64,000 bases of DNA from Bacillus vallismortis (GTDB lineage Bacteria > Bacillota > Bacilli > Bacillales > Bacillaceae): contig NZ_CP026362.1 in NCBI RefSeq assembly GCF_004116955.1, positions 124,001 through 188,000 on the forward strand. The letters are read 5' to 3'. This document shows positions 16,635 to 24,068 of this stretch, in pieces (within the stretch, counting starts at the first letter, position 1; each line of letters begins with the position of its first letter). The position numbers and the translations under genes were made by a program. The notes beneath the pieces were generated by a model. It saw only the letters and a list, made by a program, of their open reading frames with translations. It had not been told where the DNA came from and ran no database searches.

Positions 16635-17792
16635 TTATTCATTGTATTTCTTTTTCACAACCGGATGTTTTTCTTTTGAAAGGATATCGGTAAAGTCCTT
16701 GCCTAATTCAAGATGCTGTTGAACAAGTGTCTCAGGAAGCATTGCAAGCCATTGGTTTAAAGATACATCGGCGTAGTGGTCGTCTTTGAAGATCTCTAAA
16801 AAGACTAGCGGTTCATCTCCAGTGTTTTCAACGTAATGCCCCATTGCAAACGGAACATACCCGACATCACCGGCTTGGTAGTCAAACGTTCTCGCATGGC
16901 CGTCAGATGCAAAAACGGTCATTCTTGCTTGGCCGGAGATGTAGTATTGCCACTCGTGCGTATTCGGATGCCAATGCAGCTCGCGAATGGCACCGGGTTC
17001 CACCGTCACGAGCGCGGATGCGATCGTTTTAGACACTTTGAAGTTTGTTGAATCTGCAATGTATACTTTTCCTCCTTCTGATTCAATTGGCTTCTGTTCA
17101 AGAAGGCGGTAAGTAAACGGATAAGGCGCTTCACCGTTCGGCCCTTTTACAATGTCATCTTTTAAACTTCCTGGGACTGGTTCTTCAAATATATATTTCT
17201 CTTTGCCTGGCAAATTGGCAATCTCTTCTTGTGTGACGCCAAAGTTTGCAGCAATGACTTCTTTAGGCGTGTGGGCAAGCCAGTCTGTCAGCTGGAACGT
17301 GCTGTTTTCAGAGAATGAGCCATCGTCAAACACGAGCAGGAACTCGGCTCCTTCATCCAGCGCTTGAATGGAGTGCGGCAGGCCTGACGGGAAGTACCAA
17401 AGATCTCCTTCGCCTACATCATCAATAAAGCTGCGGCCCTGTTCATCCACAAGGGTAACTCTTGCACGTCCGTAAATCATATAAGCCCACTCGGCTTCTT
17501 TATGCCAATGCAGCTCGCGAATGGCACCTGGTTTCAGCCGCATATTGACAGAAGCAAGGTTTTCTGAAATCGGCAGTTCACGTACGGTAACTTCACGGAC
17601 ATATCCGCCTTTTTCTAATCGGTTGTGAGTATCAGAGAATGAGAACTTCATATTGCTGACGGTGCCGTGATCGGTTTCCGGCGGAACAAGCATATCAGGA
17701 TTTTGGCGGTCTCTTTCAATATTACGCGGGATTTTTACTGTTGCTCCTTTGTCTCCTCTGATTGGCTGCGGAATGTCGTTTTGTTTTTTCAT
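16635..17792 (-). CDS. oxdC: OxdC, manganese-dependent oxalate decarboxylase
   Basis: 385-aa bicupin that converts oxalate to formate and CO2. Each cupin shows the metal-binding pattern GAIRELHWH...E..Y followed by a later His (LPHS and MGHY). The N-terminal site carries the SEN lid (SENSTF, about residues 161-163) with the Glu that distinguishes decarboxylase from oxidase. Start chosen at 17792 after AAGGAGGAAACATTC; the longer frame lacks a ribosome site. It belongs to the acid-induced SigO/RsoA regulon together with yvrJ and yvrL, which flank it. Confidence 0.95.
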   Translation of the reverse strand: MKKQNDIPQPIRGDKGATVKIPRNIERDRQNPDMLVPPETDHGTVSNMKFSFSDTHNRLEKGGYVREVTVRELPISENLASVNMRLKPGAIRELHWHKEAEWAYMIYGRARVTLVDEQGRSFIDDVGEGDLWYFPSGLPHSIQALDEGAEFLLVFDDGSFSENSTFQLTDWLAHTPKEVIAANFGVTQEEIANLPGKEKYIFEEPVPGSLKDDIVKGPNGEAPYPFTYRLLEQKPIESEGGKVYIADSTNFKVSKTIASALVTVEPGAIRELHWHPNTHEWQYYISGQARMTVFASDGHARTFDYQAGDVGYVPFAMGHYVENTGDEPLVFLEIFKDDHYADVSLNQWLAMLPETLVQQHLELGKDFTDILSKEKHPVVKKKYNE

Positions 17793-17910
17793 GAATGTTT
17801 CCTCCTTAAAATTGTAATGTGATACTGAAAGAGAAGGTGAAAGGCCTTTCGTTTTCCCTTCTGTCTTGTTAAGTGAAAAAAAACAGTGAAAAGTCAACTT
17901 CGATTAAAAA

Positions 17911-18066
17911 TTATTTTTTTGCTTTCTGATCTTTCAGTTCTGTCATCAGTTCGATAAGCTGATCGAACTTTTTCTCAAATCGGGTCAGCAGGTACATTGC
18001 AATCAGCGCAGGAAACCCTAGATTGCCAATCTGTTTTACGACTTCTTCTATAAAAACCTGATCCAT
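17911..18066 (-). CDS. yvrJ: YvrJ family small membrane protein, 51 aa
   Basis: 51 aa, with one membrane helix (about residues 12-28, LGFPALIAMYLLTRF) and a charged C-terminal tail that ends in lysines. It matches the YvrJ protein family, holin-like in layout but of unknown function. The ATG at 18066 is preceded by GGGAGG. It lies upstream of oxdC on the same strand and divergent from sigO, and is known as part of the SigO regulon. Confidence 0.85.
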   Translation of the reverse strand: MDQVFIEEVVKQIGNLGFPALIAMYLLTRFEKKFDQLIELMTELKDQKAKK

Positions 18067-18225
18067 GGAAAATACCTCCCTTCTTTTTTTGCAGTCATGT
18101 ATGTAAGTGAAGGAAATCCATGAAAACGTAAACTGCGGCTGGCGTAATGAAGGCAAGCGCTAGTCAGAAAGTAGTAGTTTACTTTTTTTTGCTTTCTTTC
18201 ATTTAATTTATAGGGAGGCGGTTTG

Positions 18226-18804
18226 ATGGACTATCAAGGTCTTTTGCGATCAAAATGTAAGGAGATAATGAAGCATCCCATCGTGAAGCATTTTTTGAGC
18301 AATCCTCAGCATTACCGTTTGTTCAAAAACGTCATGGAAAGCCCGAACGAGAAAGATGCAAAATCATTGGACGAGCAATTCAAGCAATTTTATAAGGAAA
18401 TCCGCATCGTTAAGTATATGAATTCAATGATTCGCATCTTTTCTATTGATTTTGATAAGCGGGTTCGTAAAAACCAAAAACGGTATCCGCTGACGGTCGA
18501 TCATCCGGAAGTGGGGGAACGGCTTCCTTCTGAAACGGGAAGCGATGCGTTTGAAGCATTTTTAGACCGGCAGGATGATCTGAGCCAGCACGTCCAGGAT
18601 TATCAGCTCTACCAAGCGATCCAGAAGCTGACTGACAAACAAAAAAGCGTGTTGACGAAAGTCTATCTTCACGGTGCTACGATGCAGGAGATTGCAGATT
18701 CGCTAGGGGAGTCCCGGCAAAACATCTCTAACATTCATAAAAAGGGGCTTGAGAATATCAGAAAGCAGCTAGCGGCGCAAAAAAAGGGGGAAAGTAAGCT
18801 GTGA
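18226..18804 (+). CDS. sigO: SigO (YvrI), sigma-like subunit with regions for -35 binding
   Basis: 192 aa. The C-terminal part carries a sigma-4 type HTH (LTDKQKSVLTKVYLHGATMQEIADSLGESRQNIS, shown here in outline). A sigma-2 core is not evident, which fits the known division of labour: SigO contacts the -35 element and needs RsoA for -10 recognition. GGGAGGCGG precedes the ATG at 18226; a TTG one codon earlier is possible. Its stop overlaps the rsoA start. The system responds to acid and cell-wall stress and drives oxdC, yvrJ and itself. Confidence 0.92.
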   Translation: MDYQGLLRSKCKEIMKHPIVKHFLSNPQHYRLFKNVMESPNEKDAKSLDEQFKQFYKEIRIVKYMNSMIRIFSIDFDKRVRKNQKRYPLTVDHPEVGERLPSETGSDAFEAFLDRQDDLSQHVQDYQLYQAIQKLTDKQKSVLTKVYLHGATMQEIADSLGESRQNISNIHKKGLENIRKQLAAQKKGESKL

Positions 18805-19037
18805 ACGGCCAGTTTGATCAAAAGAAACAAAAAGACGACATGTATGACATTGAACATCTGATTGCATGCTTTTCACCGATGATCAGAAAAAAACTCAGCA
18901 ATACGTCCTTTCAAGAAAGAGAAGATTTAGAGCAAGAGCTGAGGATTAAGATGTTTGAAAAGGCTGATATGCTTTTGTGTCAGGACGTTCCGGGGTTTTG
19001 GGAGTTTATTTTGTATATGGTAGACGAGAACTCATAA
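18801..19037 (+). CDS. rsoA: RsoA (YvrHa), co-sigma factor, 78 aa
   Basis: Short acidic protein resembling sigma region 2 only (LIACFSPMIRKKLSNTSFQEREDLEQEL..). It is the partner that supplies -10 recognition and core binding to SigO. GTG start overlaps the sigO stop by four bases after GGGGGAAAG, so the two are coupled in translation. A strong terminator follows, so sigO-rsoA is a two-gene unit. Confidence 0.9.
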   Translation: MNGQFDQKKQKDDMYDIEHLIACFSPMIRKKLSNTSFQEREDLEQELRIKMFEKADMLLCQDVPGFWEFILYMVDENS

Positions 19038-19060
19038 TCATTTATCATCTGAACATACGT

Positions 19061-19090
19061 AAAACGGGAACTGCCACGTTCCCGTTTTTT
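19061..19090 (+). terminator. Terminator of sigO-rsoA
   Basis: Stem AAAACGGGAAC / GTTCCCGTTTT with loop TGCCAC and a T run. Confidence 0.9.
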
Positions 19091-19190
19091 ATTTGTCCTG
19101 CCAGGGCAAGACGACTCTATTCAAAAATGTACCAAAAATAATCGATATAATGATAAGATGAAAAAAACAGTGACAGAAAGGAACATAAAA

Positions 19191-19904
19191 GTGGAAAATG
19201 CATCAATTTTAATCGTAGACGATGAGAAAGCGATTGTGGATATGATCAAACGCGTTCTCGAAAAAGAAGGTTACCGAAATTTACTGGATGCGGCAAGCGC
19301 AGAGGAAGCGATTCCGGTTGTGAAGGCCAATAAGGTAGATTTGATCGTGCTGGATGTCATGATGGGCGGAATGTCCGGTTTTGAAGCCTGCACAATGATC
19401 AGAGAGTATTCAGAGGCTCCGATTTTTTTCCTGACGGCAAGATCATCTGACGCGGACAAATTGTCGGGCTTTGCGGTTGGGGCTGATGACTATATCACAA
19501 AACCATTTAATCCGCTGGAATTAGCGGCGCGGATCAGAGCGCATCTTAAGCGCACATATCAGTCGAAAGAAACGAAATCAAACCAAACCTATACATATGA
19601 TTATTTTACATTTTCTCCGCAAAATGCCGAGCTGATTGTAGGCGGTGCAGCCGTCGCTTGTTCAGCCCAGCTTTTGCAGCTTTTGCAGTATTTTTGTGAA
19701 CACCCTAATGTGGTGCTTTCGAAGGATCAAATTTATGAAAAAGTGTGGGGCTACCCTTCCTACGGTGACAACAACACCGTCATGGTTCATATCCGCAAGC
19801 TCAGGGAAAAAATTGAGCGTGATCCGAGCAATCCGGAGTATATTGTAACGGTTCGCGGTCTCGGATACCATTTTATCCCGAATCCTGAAGGCAAGCGGTC
19901 ATGA
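19191..19904 (+). CDS. yvrHb: YvrH, OmpR-family response regulator
   Basis: 237 aa. Receiver domain (about residues 4-118) with phospho-acceptor Asp in VDLIVLDVMM, acidic pair DDE, and Lys in ITKPF. A winged-helix output domain follows (about 135-232, VWGYPSYGDNNTVMVHIRKLREKI). It pairs with kinase YvrG, known to influence wall-related genes including sigO and wapA. The GTG at 19191 (AAAGGAACATAAAA before it) gives the usual receiver start; the frame is open upstream to an ATG at 19158 without a convincing ribosome site. Confidence 0.92.
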   Translation: MENASILIVDDEKAIVDMIKRVLEKEGYRNLLDAASAEEAIPVVKANKVDLIVLDVMMGGMSGFEACTMIREYSEAPIFFLTARSSDADKLSGFAVGADDYITKPFNPLELAARIRAHLKRTYQSKETKSNQTYTYDYFTFSPQNAELIVGGAAVACSAQLLQLLQYFCEHPNVVLSKDQIYEKVWGYPSYGDNNTVMVHIRKLREKIERDPSNPEYIVTVRGLGYHFIPNPEGKRS

Positions 19905-21643
19905 GGTTAAGATGGAAGTTTTTGTTCCATTTTTTCGGGCAGATGCTGATTGTAATCCTGCTGCTCACGGTTATGCTGGTTGCTTCGTTTTTTTATTTAG
20001 ATTCGCGATTTAGCGACGCGGAATCCAATTCAGGACTGACGAAGGCAACGACCGACACACTTGAGGCATATCTCGATGTAAGCGAAGACGGAACATGGGA
20101 AGTCGATAATTTTCTGAAGAAATCTGTCGATAAACAGGACGGCTGGATGCAAATCATTGATTCCAAAGGAAAGACCGTTTATTCCTACAGTGTGCCGAAA
20201 GACGTGCCCAAAACCCATGCCAAGAAAGAGCTTTTATCGATTTATAAAACCAAAAAGCTCAATCATTATAAGGTAAATTATTGGGCCATCAATATTGAAG
20301 ACAAGTCCTATCTTTTATTATCGGGCTGGAAACTAAAAAGCGAACAGCTGCTGACTTCCATTGGAAAGCGTGAACAAGAAATAGACGCTCCAGCACATTA
20401 TCAATCAAGTACCATCGACTATATCAAGAAGGAAAAAGGCGCCATTTACCTATTGGACAGCAATGGAAACATTCTGGACAGCGTCAACGGCACAAAAGGC
20501 GAAAGAAAAATGATGAACCAGCTGGAGCTGCTCAAATACAGCTCTAAACCATGGAACTATAAGCGGGAAATTTCCGTTAAGATCCTCGATAAAGACAGAT
20601 GGATGGTCGCTACGGTGCCAAACCCTGTCTATGTCACCGATCAGGAGTTTAACAAATCATTTCTGAAGGTTGTTCTAAAGGCGATGTTCCTGATTATGGC
20701 TGTTCTGTTCCTGTATATCATTTGGATGACGGTTTGGTATATGTTCCGCTTCGGGCTGCCGATTTTTCACACCATTAAATGGCTGGTCAATCTATCAAAA
20801 GGAAAGCTCGAGGAGCCGAAAAACCGGAAAGGCCTTCCTGTCAGCAAAAACAAAAAGGGGAAAATCAAACAGCCGTACCGCTTCTTCGGTGAGATTTTTG
20901 AATCGATGGATCAGCTGACTGAAACGCTGAGACGGGATAAGCGAAATAGAGAAAAAATCCAGGCGACAAGAGAAGAATGGATTGCTGGTTTGTCGCACGA
21001 TTTAAAAACGCCGCTCAGCAGCATTTACGGCTACAGCATGATGCTTGAATCTAAGCAATATGACTGGTCGCCGGAAGAAGTGAAAGAAATGGGACAGGTT
21101 GTCAGAGAAAAATCTGAATACATGTCCAAGCTGATTGAAGATTTAAATTTAACGTATCGGCTGAAAAATGATGCCCTTCCTATCAAGAGAAATCTGACAA
21201 GCCTGATCCCGTTTTTTAAAAATGTCATTGAAGATTTCAAGAAAAATCCGTTTTCTGAAGGGTATGATATCTCCTTTGTGTCCAAAGAAGAGCATATTGA
21301 ATTTGCGCTGGATGAAGCGTGGTTCAGGCGTATATTAGAAAATCTCCTTGGGAATGCGGTAAAGCACAACGACAAAGGAACAGAGATTCAGGTTCTTCTC
21401 GAACAAACGAAAAATCATATTTCCTTGAAAGTGAAGGACAATGGGAAGGGAATGGATGAAGAAACGATCACCCATTTGTTTAACCGTTATTACAGGGGGA
21501 CGAACACAAAAGATTCATCTGCCGGAACGGGCCTCGGACTCGCCATTGCCAAGGAGCTTGTCCATCTGCATAATGGGACGATTCATGTGAACAGCAGAAT
21601 GAATATGGGAACGGTCATTACCATCCTTTTCGAAAAGCAATAA
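19901..21643 (+). CDS. yvrG: YvrG, membrane sensor histidine kinase
   Basis: 580 aa. Helix 1 (about residues 9-31), an extracytoplasmic sensor region (to about 250), helix 2 (about 258-280), a linker, HisKA with phosphorylated His in LSHDLKTPLSS, then HATPase_c (LENLLGNAVKHN, DNGKGM, GTGLGLAIAKEL). It phosphorylates YvrH. The ATG overlaps the yvrH stop by four bases, a coupled two-component operon. The sensor region is large and lacks a known ligand motif. Confidence 0.93.
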   Translation: MRLRWKFLFHFFGQMLIVILLLTVMLVASFFYLDSRFSDAESNSGLTKATTDTLEAYLDVSEDGTWEVDNFLKKSVDKQDGWMQIIDSKGKTVYSYSVPKDVPKTHAKKELLSIYKTKKLNHYKVNYWAINIEDKSYLLLSGWKLKSEQLLTSIGKREQEIDAPAHYQSSTIDYIKKEKGAIYLLDSNGNILDSVNGTKGERKMMNQLELLKYSSKPWNYKREISVKILDKDRWMVATVPNPVYVTDQEFNKSFLKVVLKAMFLIMAVLFLYIIWMTVWYMFRFGLPIFHTIKWLVNLSKGKLEEPKNRKGLPVSKNKKGKIKQPYRFFGEIFESMDQLTETLRRDKRNREKIQATREEWIAGLSHDLKTPLSSIYGYSMMLESKQYDWSPEEVKEMGQVVREKSEYMSKLIEDLNLTYRLKNDALPIKRNLTSLIPFFKNVIEDFKKNPFSEGYDISFVSKEEHIEFALDEAWFRRILENLLGNAVKHNDKGTEIQVLLEQTKNHISLKVKDNGKGMDEETITHLFNRYYRGTNTKDSSAGTGLGLAIAKELVHLHNGTIHVNSRMNMGTVITILFEKQ

Positions 21644-21711
21644 ACATGTGGTTTGGCCGCCTCTTAGCCGGGAATAAGAATATATAGACTGAAGCTAAAG
21701 AGGTGTAAAAC

Positions 21712-22590
21712 ATGGATGCAGTATTGGAAGCAGACACTCGGGCAGTCATTGGTGAAGGCCCATTATGGGATGAAGAAAACGGACGTTTATATTGGGTTGA
21801 TATCTTAGGGAGCGAGCTCCACATCTTCGACCCTGAAGAAAAAGTCAACCGGTCGATCAAGTTCAACTCCTTTGTGACGGCGCTTGCGAAATATTCAAAG
21901 GATGAACTGATGATGACGATGAAGGATGGGTTTTACCTATACCATCTTCAGGATGACAGCTTGAAGAAATTCAAACAGCCGAAGGACATGCATGAGAGCC
22001 TGCGTTTTAATGACGCGAAATGTGATCCGTACGGAAGGCTTTGGGCGGGGACGATGAGCATGGAAGGCGAACAAAAACAGGCCTCGCTATACCGCTTAGA
22101 TCCAGATGGCAGTCTTGTCAAAATCAAAGGCCAAGTCTCAACCTCGAACGGTTTGGATTGGGATCGCGAGCGGAATTTGATGTATTACATCGACACGCCG
22201 ACGCAGGAGGTTGTGCGCTACAGCTACGACCCTGAAAGCGGAGATATCTCAAACCCAGAATCCGTCTATCGGTTTGATCAAACGGACGGATTGCCGGACG
22301 GCATGACAATCGACAAAAACGGCATGCTGTGGGTGGCACTGTTTGGCGGAAGCCGCGTTGTTCACATTGACCCGTTTCAGCAGAAAGAAATCGATTCAAT
22401 CAGCGTGCCGGCCAAATACGTCACATGCTGCGCGTTCGGCGGCAGAGACTTAAAAACCCTTTACATCACAACGGCGACTGAACAAATGACAGAGACGGAA
22501 AGATACGAGCAGCCTCACGCGGGAGGACTTTTTTCAGCAAAACTGGAAACAGGCGGATACCAGCCGGTTTCCTTCGCTGGAGATGTATAA
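21712..22590 (+). CDS. yvrE: YvrE, SMP-30/gluconolactonase family protein
   Basis: 292 aa, six-bladed beta-propeller of the SMP-30/regucalcin family. Metal-binding positions are suggested by E in VIGEGPLWDEENGRLYWVD, N in STSNGLDWD, and D in GLPDGMTIDKNG. The family hydrolyses sugar lactones or related esters with a divalent metal; the substrate here is unknown. GAGGTG precedes the ATG. It converges on yvrD; their shared terminator is now split by an insertion sequence. Confidence 0.9.
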   Translation: MDAVLEADTRAVIGEGPLWDEENGRLYWVDILGSELHIFDPEEKVNRSIKFNSFVTALAKYSKDELMMTMKDGFYLYHLQDDSLKKFKQPKDMHESLRFNDAKCDPYGRLWAGTMSMEGEQKQASLYRLDPDGSLVKIKGQVSTSNGLDWDRERNLMYYIDTPTQEVVRYSYDPESGDISNPESVYRFDQTDGLPDGMTIDKNGMLWVALFGGSRVVHIDPFQQKEIDSISVPAKYVTCCAFGGRDLKTLYITTATEQMTETERYEQPHAGGLFSAKLETGGYQPVSFAGDV

Positions 22591-22603
22591 AAGAACGCAT
22601 CCG
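22589..22603 (+). terminator. Left arm of the yvrE/yvrD terminator, split by the IS
   Basis: AAAAGAACGCATCCG here is complementary to CGGATGCGTTTTTT at 24050-24063. Without the IS and one AAA copy the loop would be AAACA, giving a normal bidirectional terminator. The two arms now lie 1.4 kb apart, so the hairpin is probably lost. Confidence 0.85.
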
Positions 22604-22606
22604 AAA
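22604..22606. repeat. Target-site duplication AAA, left copy
   Basis: AAA here and AAA at 24045-24047 flank the element exactly outside its inverted repeats. Three-base duplications are usual for IS3-family members of the IS150 group. Confidence 0.75.
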
Positions 22607-22641
22607 TGAAGTGACCCCCTAAAGTTAGACACGGGTTTTCA

Positions 22642-23454
22642 TTAGGCAGTTTTTGAGGCATGAGTTCGGTATTGTACCGGACTCATGCCTTTTAGTTTTG
22701 CCTTTATTCGTTTTTGATTGTAGTAGTCAATATATCGTTCAAGTTCTTGCTTTAAGTGTTCGATACTTTCAAATTCTTTTAGGTACAGAAATTCAGACTT
22801 TAGGATGCCGAAGAAATTCTCGATCACTGCGTTATCGTAACAGTTGCCTTTTCGGGACATGCTTTGTGTAATCCCGCGTTCTTTTAAGGCTTGCCTATAA
22901 TGCTTCATTTGGTAATGCCAGCCTTGGTCGGAATGCATAATGGGCTTGTCCCCATCTTTCAAATGCTTGAATGCCTGATCAAGCATCACCGAAACAAGAG
23001 AATAAACAGGCCTTAAACCAATCGTATAGGTAATGATCTCACCATTAAACAGATCTAATACGGGCGATACGTACAGCTTCTGCCCAAATAATTTGAACTC
23101 CGTCATGTCCGTGACCCATTTTTCATTTGGCTTTTCAGCTTTAAAGTTGCGCGCTAGAATGTTAGGCGCCACTTTGCCGGTTGTTCCTTTATATGAACGA
23201 TATTTCTTCTTTCGAATCATACATTTTAGTCCGAGGGCTTTCATGATGCGCTGCACCTTCTTGTGATTGACCTTTCGTCCCCGATTCTTTAGTTCATCAC
23301 GAATACGGCGGTATCCATACCGGCCTTGATGTTCTTTAAAAATAAGCTGAACCATCTTTTTTATGTCGGCATCTCGATCAGGGCGATCAAAATGCTTTAC
23401 GCAGTAATAGTAGGTGCTGCGTGGGATACCTGCGAGCCTGAGAAGTGCTTTCAC
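22642..23454 (-). CDS. IS3-family transposase OrfB (DDE integrase)
   Basis: 270 aa from the first ATG, but the frame is open further upstream and is entered by a -1 shift from orfA. N-terminal HTH_21-like region (IPRSTYYYCVKHFDRPDRD). The integrase core has catalytic residues in VTDMTEF, MHSDQGWHY and AVIENFFG, with exactly 35 residues between the second Asp and the Glu, the canonical DD(35)E. The C-terminal IDYYNQKRIKAKLKGMSPVQYR is the usual end. It catalyses excision and joining of the IS ends as an OrfAB fusion. Confidence 0.95.
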   Translation of the reverse strand: MKALLRLAGIPRSTYYYCVKHFDRPDRDADIKKMVQLIFKEHQGRYGYRRIRDELKNRGRKVNHKKVQRIMKALGLKCMIRKKKYRSYKGTTGKVAPNILARNFKAEKPNEKWVTDMTEFKLFGQKLYVSPVLDLFNGEIITYTIGLRPVYSLVSVMLDQAFKHLKDGDKPIMHSDQGWHYQMKHYRQALKERGITQSMSRKGNCYDNAVIENFFGILKSEFLYLKEFESIEHLKQELERYIDYYNQKRIKAKLKGMSPVQYRTHASKTA

Positions 23455-23480
23455 CGGATACTTATGCCTTAAATCATAGA

Positions 23481-23990
23481 CTACTTGCGCTTTGTCTTGT
23501 TTGGTGATTGTTCCTTGTTTTGAACTAAGGCATTCAACTTTTTTAAATACTCATTCTCCATACGCAACCGTTCGTTTTCCGCCTGTAATGCTTCTATTGA
23601 TCCTATAGCTGGTGCTTGCTTTCCTGTTTTCTTTTTCATGGACGGACGCCCCTTTTTCTTTGTTTTGAGGGCGTCTGCTCCTTGTGTTTGTACTACGTGC
23701 TGCCAGTTCCAAAGCGTTGAGTCAGAAGGCAAATTAAATATCGCAGCTGTTTCTAAGATAGACGTCCCATGTTCATTCATATAGTCAAGTACGTCTAGTT
23801 TATATTGGACTGGATAATTTGTATATGACTTTAAGAACGCTTTTTCACTGTGATATTGATATTTTCTCACCCAATATTGGAGTACCCTTTTATGCACTCC
23901 AATATGATTTGCGATCCCAAGCAAACTCTCGTTGCCGTTTATATAGCGTAAGACCGCGTTGATTTTTTCTTCGTTTTTAAATTTAGCCAA
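23481..23990 (-). CDS. IS3-family OrfA (DNA-binding subunit)
   Basis: 169 aa from a TTG at 23988-23990, with GGAGG about eleven bases upstream; a longer TTG start at 24008 overlaps the ribosome site. Two helix-turn-helix segments (INAVLRYINGNESLLGIANHIGVHKRVLQYWVRKY, in outline, and LDVLDYMNEHGTSILETAAIF) bind the IS ends. A C-terminal leucine-zipper-like coil (EALQAENERLRMENEYLKKL) supports dimerisation. The frame ends 27 bases before the first ATG of orfB. Confidence 0.9.
   Translation of the reverse strand: MAKFKNEEKINAVLRYINGNESLLGIANHIGVHKRVLQYWVRKYQYHSEKAFLKSYTNYPVQYKLDVLDYMNEHGTSILETAAIFNLPSDSTLWNWQHVVQTQGADALKTKKKGRPSMKKKTGKQAPAIGSIEALQAENERLRMENEYLKKLNALVQNKEQSPNKTKRK
23538..23544 (-). 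other. Programmed -1 frameshift site (A6G) in the IS
   Basis: On the minus strand the orfA codons TTA AAA AAG contain AAAAAAG, the slippery heptamer used by IS3-family elements. A -1 slip joins EYLKK to VECLSSKQGT.. in the orfB frame, which then stays open to the integrase stop. This gives the OrfAB transposase. Confidence 0.85.
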
Positions 23991-24004
23991 AAGAAAAAGC
24001 ACCT

Positions 24005-24033
24005 CCAAATTTTAGACTGTGTCTAAAATTTGG
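24005..24033. repeat. Perfect 13-bp inverted repeat at the right IS end
   Basis: CCAAATTTTAGAC and GTCTAAAATTTGG surround TGT. It overlaps the inner part of the right terminal repeat and the orfA ribosome-binding region, so it could hide the start site in read-through RNA or bind transposase. Confidence 0.75.
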
Positions 24034-24044
24034 GGTGCACTTCA

Positions 24045-24047
24045 AAA
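24045..24047. repeat. Target-site duplication AAA, right copy
   Basis: Matches 22604-22606. It is directly followed by CACGGATGCGTTTTTT, the right arm of the interrupted terminator. Confidence 0.75.
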
Positions 24048-24068
24048 CACGGATGCGTTTTTTGCATA

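Larger units (their letters stand above)
22607..24044 (-). mobile_element. Intact IS3-family (IS150-group) insertion sequence, 1438 bp
   Basis: The ends are imperfect 26-bp inverted repeats: left starts TGAAGTGACCCCC, right (reverse complement) TGAAGTGCACCCC, and both reach TTAGACAC, with 21 of 26 positions matching. Two overlapping-frame genes, orfA (helix-turn-helix) and orfB (integrase with D, D and E, 35 residues between the last two), are read leftwards. An A6G slippery site lies near the end of orfA. The element is flanked by AAA repeats and sits in the loop of the yvrE/yvrD terminator. All parts look intact, so it may still move. I cannot name the exact IS without a search. Confidence 0.93.

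Noticed and set aside
16900..17520. Two similar segments within oxdC (GAIRELHWH twice)
   Set aside because: These are the two cupin domains found in all bicupin oxalate decarboxylases, not a recent duplication.
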